Shown here piece after piece: positions 45,888-52,573 of a stretch of DNA of 52,573 bases. The position numbers and the translations under genes were made by a program. Below the pieces are notes generated by a model that saw only the letters and a program-made list of their open reading frames with translations, made no database searches and was not told where the DNA came from. Position 1 is the stretch's first letter. Each line of letters starts with the position of its first letter. The stretch covers positions 1 to 52,573 of the forward strand of contig JAFXBK010000088.1 of the NCBI GenBank assembly GCA_017521825.1. The letters are read 5' to 3'. This stretch comes from Oscillospiraceae bacterium (GTDB lineage Bacteria > Bacillota > Clostridia > Oscillospirales > Ruminococcaceae).

Positions 45888-46361
45888 ATGGCATTTATGG
45901 ACAAAGTTAAAGGAATGCTTGGTATTCCCGAGGACGCAGAAGAAATGTACGAAGACGAAAACCTTCTTGACGGCGAAGACGGTGATTCCGCTTCCGAAGA
46001 AGGCGACACCGCAAAAACTTCCATTTTCGGAAAATCCGTTTCTTCTGAATCCAAACAGAATAAAGTAGTTAACATCCATACCACCACCCAGCTTCAGGTT
46101 GTTCTTGTTAAACCCGAACGTTTCGATGACGCAAGACCTGTTGCTGACCACCTTAATTCCAAACACACCGTTGTTCTTAACCTTGAAGCAACCAACAAAG
46201 AAGTTTCCAGAAGACTTATCGACTTCCTCAGCGGCGTTGCTTATGCAAACAACGGCCAGATTAAACGTGTTGCAAACAGCACCTACATCATCACCCCCTA
46301 TAATGTTAACATTATGGGCGATCTTCTTGATGAACTCGAAAGCAGCGGCGTATTCTTTTAA
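45888..46361 (+). CDS. sepF: Cell division protein SepF
   Basis: SepF anchors FtsZ to the membrane. The 157-residue product has an amphipathic N-terminus (MAFMDKVKGMLGI), an acidic linker (about 20-60), and the C-terminal SepF fold (VVLVKPERFDDARPVADHL, FLSGVAYANNGQIKR). AGGAGG precedes the ATG. It is followed by divIVA; ylmG and ylmH are not between them as in Bacillus. Confidence 0.94.
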   Translation: MAFMDKVKGMLGIPEDAEEMYEDENLLDGEDGDSASEEGDTAKTSIFGKSVSSESKQNKVVNIHTTTQLQVVLVKPERFDDARPVADHLNSKHTVVLNLEATNKEVSRRLIDFLSGVAYANNGQIKRVANSTYIITPYNVNIMGDLLDELESSGVFF

Positions 46362-46393
46362 TTAAATTATAATTATTTCGGAGGTGAATATCT

Positions 46394-46984
46394 GTGTTGA
46401 CACCCAACGATATTACCAGTAAAAAATTTGAAAAAGCGGCCTTTGGTTATAAACCCGAAGAAGTTGATTCTTTTATCAACGAAATTATCTATTCCTATGA
46501 CGTAATGTATCAGGAAAAAACCGCGGCCGAAGAAAAGCTTCTTGTTCTTGCTGAAAAACTTGAAGAATACAGAGCTAACGAAGACAGCCTTAAAACCGTT
46601 CTTCTTGGCGCACAGAAACTTGGCGAAAACATTGTTCGCGATTCCAAGGCAAAAGCTGAAGTTATTCTTGCCGATGCCGAAAACCAGGTAAAACAGGTAT
46701 TTACCGAATCCGAATCCAAAATTGTTAAAGAAAAAGAAACTCTTGCTACTCTTCAGAAAGAAACTGCAGAATTTAAAAAACAACTTTTGGCAATGTACAG
46801 ACAGCACCTTGAACTTATAAGCCTTATGCCGGAAAATACCGAAGAAAAAGCTTCTTCCGAAGAACCCGAAGAGGTAAAGGTAGAGGTTACCGAAGAAATT
46901 TCTGCGGAAGAAGTTTCCGAAGAAGAAATCGATTTTGACGAAGTTTCCATGGCGGAAACCAAAAGAATCGATCTTGATGTATAA
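46394..46984 (+). CDS. divIVA: DivIVA family cell-division/pole protein
   Basis: The 196-residue protein starts at GTG 46394. The N-terminal DivIVA motif TPNDITSKKFEKAAFGYKPEEVDSF is followed by coiled coil (about 40-140) and a Glu-rich acidic tail. It marks curved membrane at poles and septa. GGAGGTG precedes the start. ileS follows 29 bp later. Confidence 0.93.
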   Translation: MLTPNDITSKKFEKAAFGYKPEEVDSFINEIIYSYDVMYQEKTAAEEKLLVLAEKLEEYRANEDSLKTVLLGAQKLGENIVRDSKAKAEVILADAENQVKQVFTESESKIVKEKETLATLQKETAEFKKQLLAMYRQHLELISLMPENTEEKASSEEPEEVKVEVTEEISAEEVSEEEIDFDEVSMAETKRIDLDV

Positions 46985-47013
46985 GAATAATTGACAGGAG
47001 ATATAAATCAGAA

Positions 47014-49779
47014 ATGGCAATCGATTATAATGCAACAATGAATCTGCCCAAAACTGATTTTCCTATGCGTGCGGGTCTTCCTCAGCGCGAACCGGAAATG
47101 ATCAAAAAATGGCAGGACGAAGAACTTTATCAGAAACTTATGGAGAAGAATAAAGACCTTCCTCTTTATGTTCTTCATGACGGCCCTCCTTATGCAAACG
47201 GCGACATCCATATGGGTACCGCTCTTAATAAAGTTCTTAAAGATATCATCGTAAAATATAAAAATATGAGCGGCTTCAAAGCTCCTTATGTTCCCGGTTG
47301 GGATACCCACGGACTTCCTATTGAGCTTAAAGCCATGAAAAAAGTCGGCGTTGAAAATATTCATTCCGCTATCGAACTCCGTAAAGTCTGCAAGGAATTT
47401 GCGGAATATTACGTTGACGTTCAGAGACGCCAGTTCATGCGCCTTGGTTCCATCGGCGATTATTTCAGACCTTATCTTACTTTCCAGCATAAACACGAAG
47501 CAGAACAGATCCGTGTTTTCGGCGAAATGGCAAAAAAAGATTTTATCTATAAAGGTCTTAAACCCGTTTATTGGTGCCCGGAATGCAAAACCGCTCTTGC
47601 CGAAGCAGAAATTGAATACGAAGAAGATACCTGCCATTCCATCTATGTTAAATTCAAAGTTGAGGACGACCAGGGAAAACTTGCTCCTTTGGGAACCGAA
47701 CTTGATAATACCTATTTCGTAATCTGGACCACCACCACCTGGACTCTTCCCGGTAACCTTGCTATCTGCCTTGGTCCCGATTATGAATATGTTTCCGTTA
47801 AAGCAAACGGCGAATATTACATCATGGCAAAAGAGCTTGTTGAAAGCGCTATGAAAGCCGCAAAAATCGATGAATATTCCGTTTCCGAAACCAGCGTCAA
47901 GGGTAAGGAACTTGAATATATCGTTTATAAACATCCGTTTATCGACAGAACCGGCCTTGTTATTGTCGGCGACCACGTAACTCTTGAATCCGGTACCGGA
48001 TGCGTTCATACCGCTCCCGGTCACGGTGTTGAAGACTTTGAAGTTTGCGTAAACCATTATCCCGATATTCCGATTATAGTTCCCGTTGACGGCGACGGCA
48101 AACTTACCGCTGAAGCAGGTGAATTTGAAGGTCTTACCACCGACGAAGCCAACAAAGCAATTTACGCAAAACTTGTTGAACTCAACGCACTTTTCACCAG
48201 CGAAAAAATCATCCACCAGTATCCTCATTGCTGGAGATGCAAATCTCCCATCATCTTCCGCGCAACCGAACAGTGGTTCTGCTCCGTTGACGGTTTTAAG
48301 GAAGATGCCTGCAAAGCCATTGACGGCGTTCAGTGGATTCCCGAATGGGGCGGCGACCGCATTAAAGGCATGGTAAACGACCGTTCCGACTGGTGCATCA
48401 GCCGTCAGAGAACCTGGGGTGTTCCGATTCCGATTTTCTACTGCAACGACTGCGGTAAAATCATCATCAATGAAGAAACCATTGAAGCTGTTGCAAATCT
48501 CTTTGAAAAAGAGGGAAGCGATGCTTGGTTCAAATATGAAGCAAACGAGATCCTTCCCGAAGGTTTCAAATGTGAATGCGGCTGCGGCGAATTTACCAAA
48601 GACAACAACATCATGGACGTTTGGTTCGATTCCGGTGTTTCCCACGCGGCAGTTTGCGACGAAGAACACGGACTTGCATGGCCCGCAGACCTTTATCTTG
48701 AAGGGGCAGACCAGTACCGTGGTTGGTTCCAGTCTTCTCTTCTTACTTCCGTTGCATCCAAAGGCGGCGCACCTTACAAAGCAGTTTGCACCCATGGATG
48801 GGTTGTTGACGGCGAAGGAAAAGCAATGCATAAATCCCTCGGAAACGGCGTAAGCCCCGACGAAGTAACCGAAAAATATGGCGCCGATATCCTCAGAACC
48901 TGGGTTGCTTCTTCCGACTACCATGCAGACATCAGAATTTCCGGCGATATTCTTAAACAGCTTTCCGACGTTTATCGTAAGATCAGAAACACCGCAAGAT
49001 TCATTCTTTCCAACCTCAACGATTTCGATCCCGATAAGGATTCCGTTGCTGTTGAAAAACTTGATGGTATTGATAAATGGGCTCTTGCAAGAATGGACGA
49101 AATTCTTGAAAAATGCAAAGCCGCTTACGATAAATTTGATTTCCACATCGTTTATTCCGCAATCCGCGATTTCTGCACCACCGATCTTTCCAACTTCTAT
49201 CTCGATATCCTTAAAGACAGACTTTACGTTGAAAAATTCGACAGCGAAAGCAGAAGAGCTGCACAGACCGTTATTTATAACATTCTCCGCAGCATGACCC
49301 TTTGCCTTGCGCCTATCCTTTCTTTCACCGCTGAGGAAATCTGGGGATATCTTCCCAGAAGTGCAAAAGACGACGCAGATTCCGTATTCTTCAACAAGAT
49401 TCCCGAAAAGAGCGGCGTTTCCGCAGATGAAGAATTTATGGAAAAATGGGAAAAAATCGACGAACTTCGCGATATTGTCAATAAGGCACTTGAAGAAGCC
49501 CGTGCTCAGAAACTTATCGGCAAATCCCTTGAAGCAAAAGTAACCCTCAACTGCGGCAGAGACTGGTTTGAATTTGTAAAATCCGCAGAAAACGACCTTG
49601 TTTCCGCATTCATCGTTTCCGCTGTTGAAATCGGAACTTCCGAATTTGACGGTGTTGACGTTAAAGTTGAAGTTGCTCCCGGCGAAAAATGCGAACGTTG
49701 CTGGACCCACAGCCATACCGTTGGCCAGTGCGCCGAACATCCCACTCTTTGTGCACGTTGCGCAGAAATTGTAGGATAA
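47014..49779 (+). CDS. ileS: Isoleucyl-tRNA synthetase
   Basis: The 921-residue synthetase has the HIGH-type motif in NGDIHMGTALN (about 68-75), the editing domain, and an MHKSLGN form of the KMSKS signature near 604. The C-terminal zinc site is C-x2-C (CERCW) and CARC. No T-box is visible in the 29 bp before it, unlike many Firmicute ileS genes, so it appears to be expressed with the division genes. Confidence 0.97.
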   Translation: MAIDYNATMNLPKTDFPMRAGLPQREPEMIKKWQDEELYQKLMEKNKDLPLYVLHDGPPYANGDIHMGTALNKVLKDIIVKYKNMSGFKAPYVPGWDTHGLPIELKAMKKVGVENIHSAIELRKVCKEFAEYYVDVQRRQFMRLGSIGDYFRPYLTFQHKHEAEQIRVFGEMAKKDFIYKGLKPVYWCPECKTALAEAEIEYEEDTCHSIYVKFKVEDDQGKLAPLGTELDNTYFVIWTTTTWTLPGNLAICLGPDYEYVSVKANGEYYIMAKELVESAMKAAKIDEYSVSETSVKGKELEYIVYKHPFIDRTGLVIVGDHVTLESGTGCVHTAPGHGVEDFEVCVNHYPDIPIIVPVDGDGKLTAEAGEFEGLTTDEANKAIYAKLVELNALFTSEKIIHQYPHCWRCKSPIIFRATEQWFCSVDGFKEDACKAIDGVQWIPEWGGDRIKGMVNDRSDWCISRQRTWGVPIPIFYCNDCGKIIINEETIEAVANLFEKEGSDAWFKYEANEILPEGFKCECGCGEFTKDNNIMDVWFDSGVSHAAVCDEEHGLAWPADLYLEGADQYRGWFQSSLLTSVASKGGAPYKAVCTHGWVVDGEGKAMHKSLGNGVSPDEVTEKYGADILRTWVASSDYHADIRISGDILKQLSDVYRKIRNTARFILSNLNDFDPDKDSVAVEKLDGIDKWALARMDEILEKCKAAYDKFDFHIVYSAIRDFCTTDLSNFYLDILKDRLYVEKFDSESRRAAQTVIYNILRSMTLCLAPILSFTAEEIWGYLPRSAKDDADSVFFNKIPEKSGVSADEEFMEKWEKIDELRDIVNKALEEARAQKLIGKSLEAKVTLNCGRDWFEFVKSAENDLVSAFIVSAVEIGTSEFDGVDVKVEVAPGEKCERCWTHSHTVGQCAEHPTLCARCAEIVG

Positions 49780-49791
49780 ATAAAATTATAA

Positions 49792-49830
49792 TACGGGCGG
49801 AACTTTTGCGGTTCTGCCCGTAATTTTTTG
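49792..49830 (+). terminator. Terminator after ileS
   Basis: TACGGGCGGAAC pairs with GTTCTGCCCGTA (one mismatch-tolerant pair), followed by six T. Confidence 0.85.
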
Positions 49831-49838
49831 GAGGCAAA

Positions 49839-50372
49839 ATGTTTCAGCTTATTTCTACAATTATTGCGGTAATTCTTGTTGCTGTTGACCAGATTGTAAA
49901 AAACTGGGCCGCCGAAACCCTTATAAAAGGCGAAATTGCCGTTATTGAAAATGTTTTATATCTTAAATATGCCGAAAACACCGGCGTTGCTTTCAGCATG
50001 TTTTCCGATAACCGCTGGATTCTTGTTGGCGTAACTTCGCTTATGCTTGCTGCGGTTCTTGCGTTTTTCCTTTCCGGAAAAGTTACCGGAAAACTTGAAG
50101 TTTTTTCTCTTTCACTTTTGCTTTCCGGCGGAGTTGGAAACCTTATCGACAGAATCAGCCTCGGTTATGTAATTGACTACATCGACGTCAGGATAATCAA
50201 TTTCGCAATTTTCAATATTGCGGATATCTGCATCTGCGTCGGCGCATTTTTGCTTTGTGTTGCGGTTTATTTTTCCGATAAAAAGGAAAAGAAAGAAAAA
50301 ATTGCCAAAGAAACCGAATTAAACGAGATTGACAAAGATCTTGAAAAAATTTTCGGCGGTGAAAACAAATGA
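49839..50372 (+). CDS. lspA: Lipoprotein signal peptidase LspA
   Basis: LspA removes the signal peptide of lipoproteins. The 177-residue protein has four hydrophobic helices and the catalytic Asp motifs GNLIDR and FNIADI. The C-terminal tail is charged. A GGAGG site and the preceding terminator suggest partial uncoupling from ileS. It overlaps rluD by 4 bp. Confidence 0.95.
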   Translation: MFQLISTIIAVILVAVDQIVKNWAAETLIKGEIAVIENVLYLKYAENTGVAFSMFSDNRWILVGVTSLMLAAVLAFFLSGKVTGKLEVFSLSLLLSGGVGNLIDRISLGYVIDYIDVRIINFAIFNIADICICVGAFLLCVAVYFSDKKEKKEKIAKETELNEIDKDLEKIFGGENK

Positions 50373-51283
50373 ATAAAATTGTTATAACCGTTCCGGAAGA
50401 AGCGGACGGCTCCAGAGCCGATAAATTCCTTGCGGAATCCATCGACCATCTGACCCGTTCCGCTTTGCAAAAACTTATTTCCGTAGGAAATGTGGAAATC
50501 GGCGGAAAGGCCATTGCAAAAAGCCGGGTGCTCAAAGAAGGGGAAGATATCTCCGTACTCATTCCGGACGCTGTTTCTCTCGATGTTGAAGCGGAAGACA
50601 TCCCGCTTGATATTTATTATGAGGACGATGACCTTCTGGTGGTTTATAAACCCAAGGGAATGGTTGTTCATCCTGCACCGGGAAACCACAACGGAACCCT
50701 TGTTAACGCGCTTTTGTGGCATTGTAAGGACAGCCTTTCCGGAATAAACGGCGTTCTCCGACCGGGAATTGTTCACAGAATCGATAAAGACACCAGCGGA
50801 CTTCTTCTTGTTGCAAAAAACGATTTTGCTCACGTTCATCTTGCGGAGCAGATTAAGGAACACAGCCTTAACAGAATTTATCAGACCATAGTTTACGGAG
50901 TAAATATGGAAGATGAGGGCGACGTTGACGCTCCCATCGGAAGAAGTACCAAAGACCGCAAAAAAATGGCCGTTATTGAGGGCGGAAGAACCGCCCAGAC
51001 CCATTATTCCGTTATAAAACGTTATTCCGGGTTCACCCATGTTCAATGCAAGCTTAAAACCGGTCGTACTCATCAGATAAGGGTACACATGGCGTATATA
51101 GGACACCCGGTGGCCGGAGATTCGGTTTACGGGCCGAAAAACGTCATCACCCAGCTTGGGGGACAATGCCTCCATGCCGGAACAATAGGTTTTATCCACC
51201 CGAGAACCGGGGAATATATGGAATTTACGGCGCCGCTTCCTGAATATTTTACCGAATTTGAAAGAAAGCTGGTAGAAATCTGA
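50369..51283 (+). CDS. rluD: Pseudouridine synthase RluD family
   Basis: The 304-residue protein has an N-terminal S4 domain (SRADKFLAESIDHL) and the catalytic motif HRIDKDTSGLL (Asp at about 138). It modifies 23S rRNA uridines. The stop overlaps the HAD gene start by one base. Confidence 0.94.
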   Translation: MNKIVITVPEEADGSRADKFLAESIDHLTRSALQKLISVGNVEIGGKAIAKSRVLKEGEDISVLIPDAVSLDVEAEDIPLDIYYEDDDLLVVYKPKGMVVHPAPGNHNGTLVNALLWHCKDSLSGINGVLRPGIVHRIDKDTSGLLLVAKNDFAHVHLAEQIKEHSLNRIYQTIVYGVNMEDEGDVDAPIGRSTKDRKKMAVIEGGRTAQTHYSVIKRYSGFTHVQCKLKTGRTHQIRVHMAYIGHPVAGDSVYGPKNVITQLGGQCLHAGTIGFIHPRTGEYMEFTAPLPEYFTEFERKLVEI

Positions 51284-52095
51284 TGATTGAAAGTCTTTCC
51301 GATATTCTTATAATTACAGATGTTGACGGAACGCTTTTGCGTGAAAAAGACGGAATTTCCAAGGAAAACCTCGAAGCGATAAAAAGATTTACCGGCAAGG
51401 GCGGACACTTTACAGTTTCCACCGGCCGCGCTATTGATGTCGCAAAGCCGCTTCTTGATAAAATTCCGATCAATGTGCCTTCCGTACATATAAACGGCGG
51501 ATATTTTTATGACTGGGCAAAGGAAGAAATAATCGAACCAAATTACATTTCAAAATATGCACGTTTTTCCGTTAAAAAGATTAAAGAAAAGTTCGATTGC
51601 TGTGACTGCCATTTTGCAAGTACCGATTCTGTAAATCTTATGACCTCCGGAAAATATCTTAAAAAATATATTCCGGAAAGGGAATTCCATTTTTTTGACG
51701 GTGGTTTTGAGGATATTCCGGAAAACGTTTATAAATATATTGTTTGCTGCGATCCGGAAAGCATGGCCGAAATAAGAAAATTTGCGGAATCCGTTTGCGG
51801 AAAAGAAGTTAAGGTTATTCAGTCAAGCCCGTTTTTCCTTGAAATTCTTCCTCCGCAAAATTCAAAAGGAAAATCACTCGAACGCCTTTGCGAAATTATC
51901 GGAATTCCGATCGAAAATTCCGTCGCGGTGGGCGATTATGAAAACGATTCCGATATGATTCTTGCCGCGGGCATTGGTGCGGCGGTTGAAAACGCCCAGG
52001 ATGGACTTAAGGAAAAGGCGGATCTGATTCTTCCTTCCTGTGAAGAAAATGCAATTGCACACCTTGTGGAGTTCCTGGAGGAAATGTATGAATGA
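51283..52095 (+). CDS. HAD family hydrolase (Cof type)
   Basis: The 270-residue HAD phosphatase has motif I DVDGTLL (about 11-17, after IITD), a Cof-type C2 cap, and motif IV VGDYENDSDM. Substrates of this group are sugar phosphates or cofactors; the actual one is unknown. Its last codons overlap the start of the ComEA-like gene. Confidence 0.9.
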   Translation: MIESLSDILIITDVDGTLLREKDGISKENLEAIKRFTGKGGHFTVSTGRAIDVAKPLLDKIPINVPSVHINGGYFYDWAKEEIIEPNYISKYARFSVKKIKEKFDCCDCHFASTDSVNLMTSGKYLKKYIPEREFHFFDGGFEDIPENVYKYIVCCDPESMAEIRKFAESVCGKEVKVIQSSPFFLEILPPQNSKGKSLERLCEIIGIPIENSVAVGDYENDSDMILAAGIGAAVENAQDGLKEKADLILPSCEENAIAHLVEFLEEMYE

Positions 52096-52474
52096 GGAAG
52101 AGATAATAGAAAAACGGCTTCTTATATTCTTATTTGTCGGATGCATTATATTGCTTGCGGCTGTTTCCGTTGCCTGCATAATATATTCTCCAAAAACATT
52201 TGTCCCAAGTTTTTCTTCGGAAGAAGAGAGCCAAAACAATGTGGTTTATGTTTCGGAATCTTCCGAATAAGGAAGTTCCTTTCCGATAGAAATAAACAAA
52301 GCTTCTTCAGAAGAACTTGAACTTATTCCGAACATCGGTCCTGCGACCGCAAAGCTTATAATTGATTATCGGAATGAATACGGAACCATTGTTTCTTTCA
52401 GCGAACTTTTAAGCATTGACGGCATCGGAGAGAAAACTGTTGAAATTTTAAAAGAATATTGCATAATTAATTAA
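52088..52474 (+). pseudogene. ComEA-like helix-hairpin-helix protein interrupted by an in-frame TAA
   Basis: The reading frame from ATG 52088 encodes 60 residues with one membrane helix (about 12-34) and stops at TAA 52268-52270. In the same frame the sequence continues without a break for 67 codons to TAA 52472-52474. That second half is a clear ComEA helix-hairpin-helix domain (INKASSEELELIPNIGPATA, then LSIDGIGEKTVEIL). Together they would form a 128-residue membrane-anchored DNA-binding competence protein. A single codon change would restore it, so this is either a nonsense-inactivated gene, a sequencing error or a read-through case. No convincing start codon precedes the second half. Confidence 0.85.
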
Positions 52475-52492
52475 AAAATTTCAAAATAATGG

Positions 52493-52521
52493 TTGACAAA
52501 ACCAAAACCATGTAGTATAAT
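52493..52521 (+). promoter_or_regulatory. Consensus promoter of the downstream tRNA
   Basis: Perfect TTGACA (52493-52498) and TATAAT (52516-52521) separated by 17 bp. The transcript would begin with a small hairpin (TCGCT/AGCGA, 52529-52545) just before the tRNA. Confidence 0.9.
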
Positions 52522-52548
52522 AACAAAGTCGCTGGACGACAGCGATTT

Positions 52549-52573
52549 GCCTTTGTAGCTCAGTTGGTAGAGC
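52549..52573 (+). tRNA. tRNA gene, 5' part (truncated by window end)
   Basis: The first 25 nt show a 7-nt acceptor strand GCCTTTG, TA, the D-stem GCTC, D-loop AGTTGGTA and GAGC. The anticodon is beyond the window, so the isotype cannot be given. Confidence 0.88.

Overview
The window is chromosomal DNA of a moderately low-GC, endospore-forming member of the Bacillota, most likely class Clostridia and possibly an uncultured gut Oscillospirales-type organism. Evidence for this includes an intact sigma-K gene beside yqfC/yqfD, the gene order mutS-mutL-miaA-(HlyD-like)-yggS-sepF-divIVA-ileS-lspA-rluD, a T-box leader, strong GGAGG ribosome binding sites, frequent TTG starts and consensus TTGACA/TATAAT promoters. 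The taxonomic rank below class is inference. No transposase, integrase, phage gene or CRISPR array is visible.

Layout. 1-1.6 kb: end of eutB and complete eutC (B12-dependent ethanolamine ammonia-lyase). 1.6-3.3 kb: a Trp-type T-box, a tiny Trp-containing leader ORF and a lone trpB. 3.3-10.5 kb: small mixed operons (SDR and class-I amidotransferase; a PTS-IIC-like protein with an HD hydrolase; YitT; an EFR1 ferredoxin with a PP-loop ATPase; initiator tRNA-Met; GNAT). 10.5-19.5 kb: housekeeping genes (nth, DUF1858, trmK, Nif3, rqcH, MBL hydrolase, PPC protein, EamA, PlsY, YlmH, Nudix, YgjP). 19.5-23.9 kb: potABCD behind a roughly 390-nt structured-looking leader. 24-32 kb: a peptide ABC transporter operon with unusual subunits, converging on a pepF-like M3 peptidase. 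33.8-36 kb: sigK, yqfC, yqfD. 36-38.3 kb: NfeD/SPFH pair and a TPP-riboswitch-controlled thiT. 38.3-52.5 kb: the DNA-repair, cell-division and translation cluster, ending in a ComEA-like gene interrupted by an in-frame TAA, then a tRNA cut by the window edge.

Most unusual content. (1) The OppC/DppC-type permease carries seven RCC1-like repeats exactly between TM1 and the conserved GTDxxGRD motif. In the same operon the second ATPase has about 180 extra, largely coiled-coil residues between Walker A and the Q-loop, and the operon ends with a small unknown membrane protein. Together these look like a structurally elaborated peptide importer with an extracytoplasmic propeller. (2) The pot operon leader has a closing helix that joins its 5' end to the potA ribosome-binding region. 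(3) The non-palindromic oligomer GTGCTCA (fuller form CCGTGCTCAAA) occurs about 24 times on both strands, in inverted pairs within terminators and in genes using otherwise uncommon codons. It is absent from the 12-kb pot/opp block. This resembles uptake-sequence or Chi-like motifs. (4) The trpB leader combines a T-box with a Trp-containing mini-ORF. (5) A 24-bp perfect palindrome overlaps the nth promoter.

How the genes fit together. The opp operon and PepF-like peptidase suggest peptide uptake and intracellular hydrolysis. PotABCD imports polyamines, the T-box/trpB unit suggests indole salvage, and the TPP switch and ThiT salvage thiamine. mutS/mutL/miaA/ileS/lspA/rluD form a long housekeeping array read left to right.
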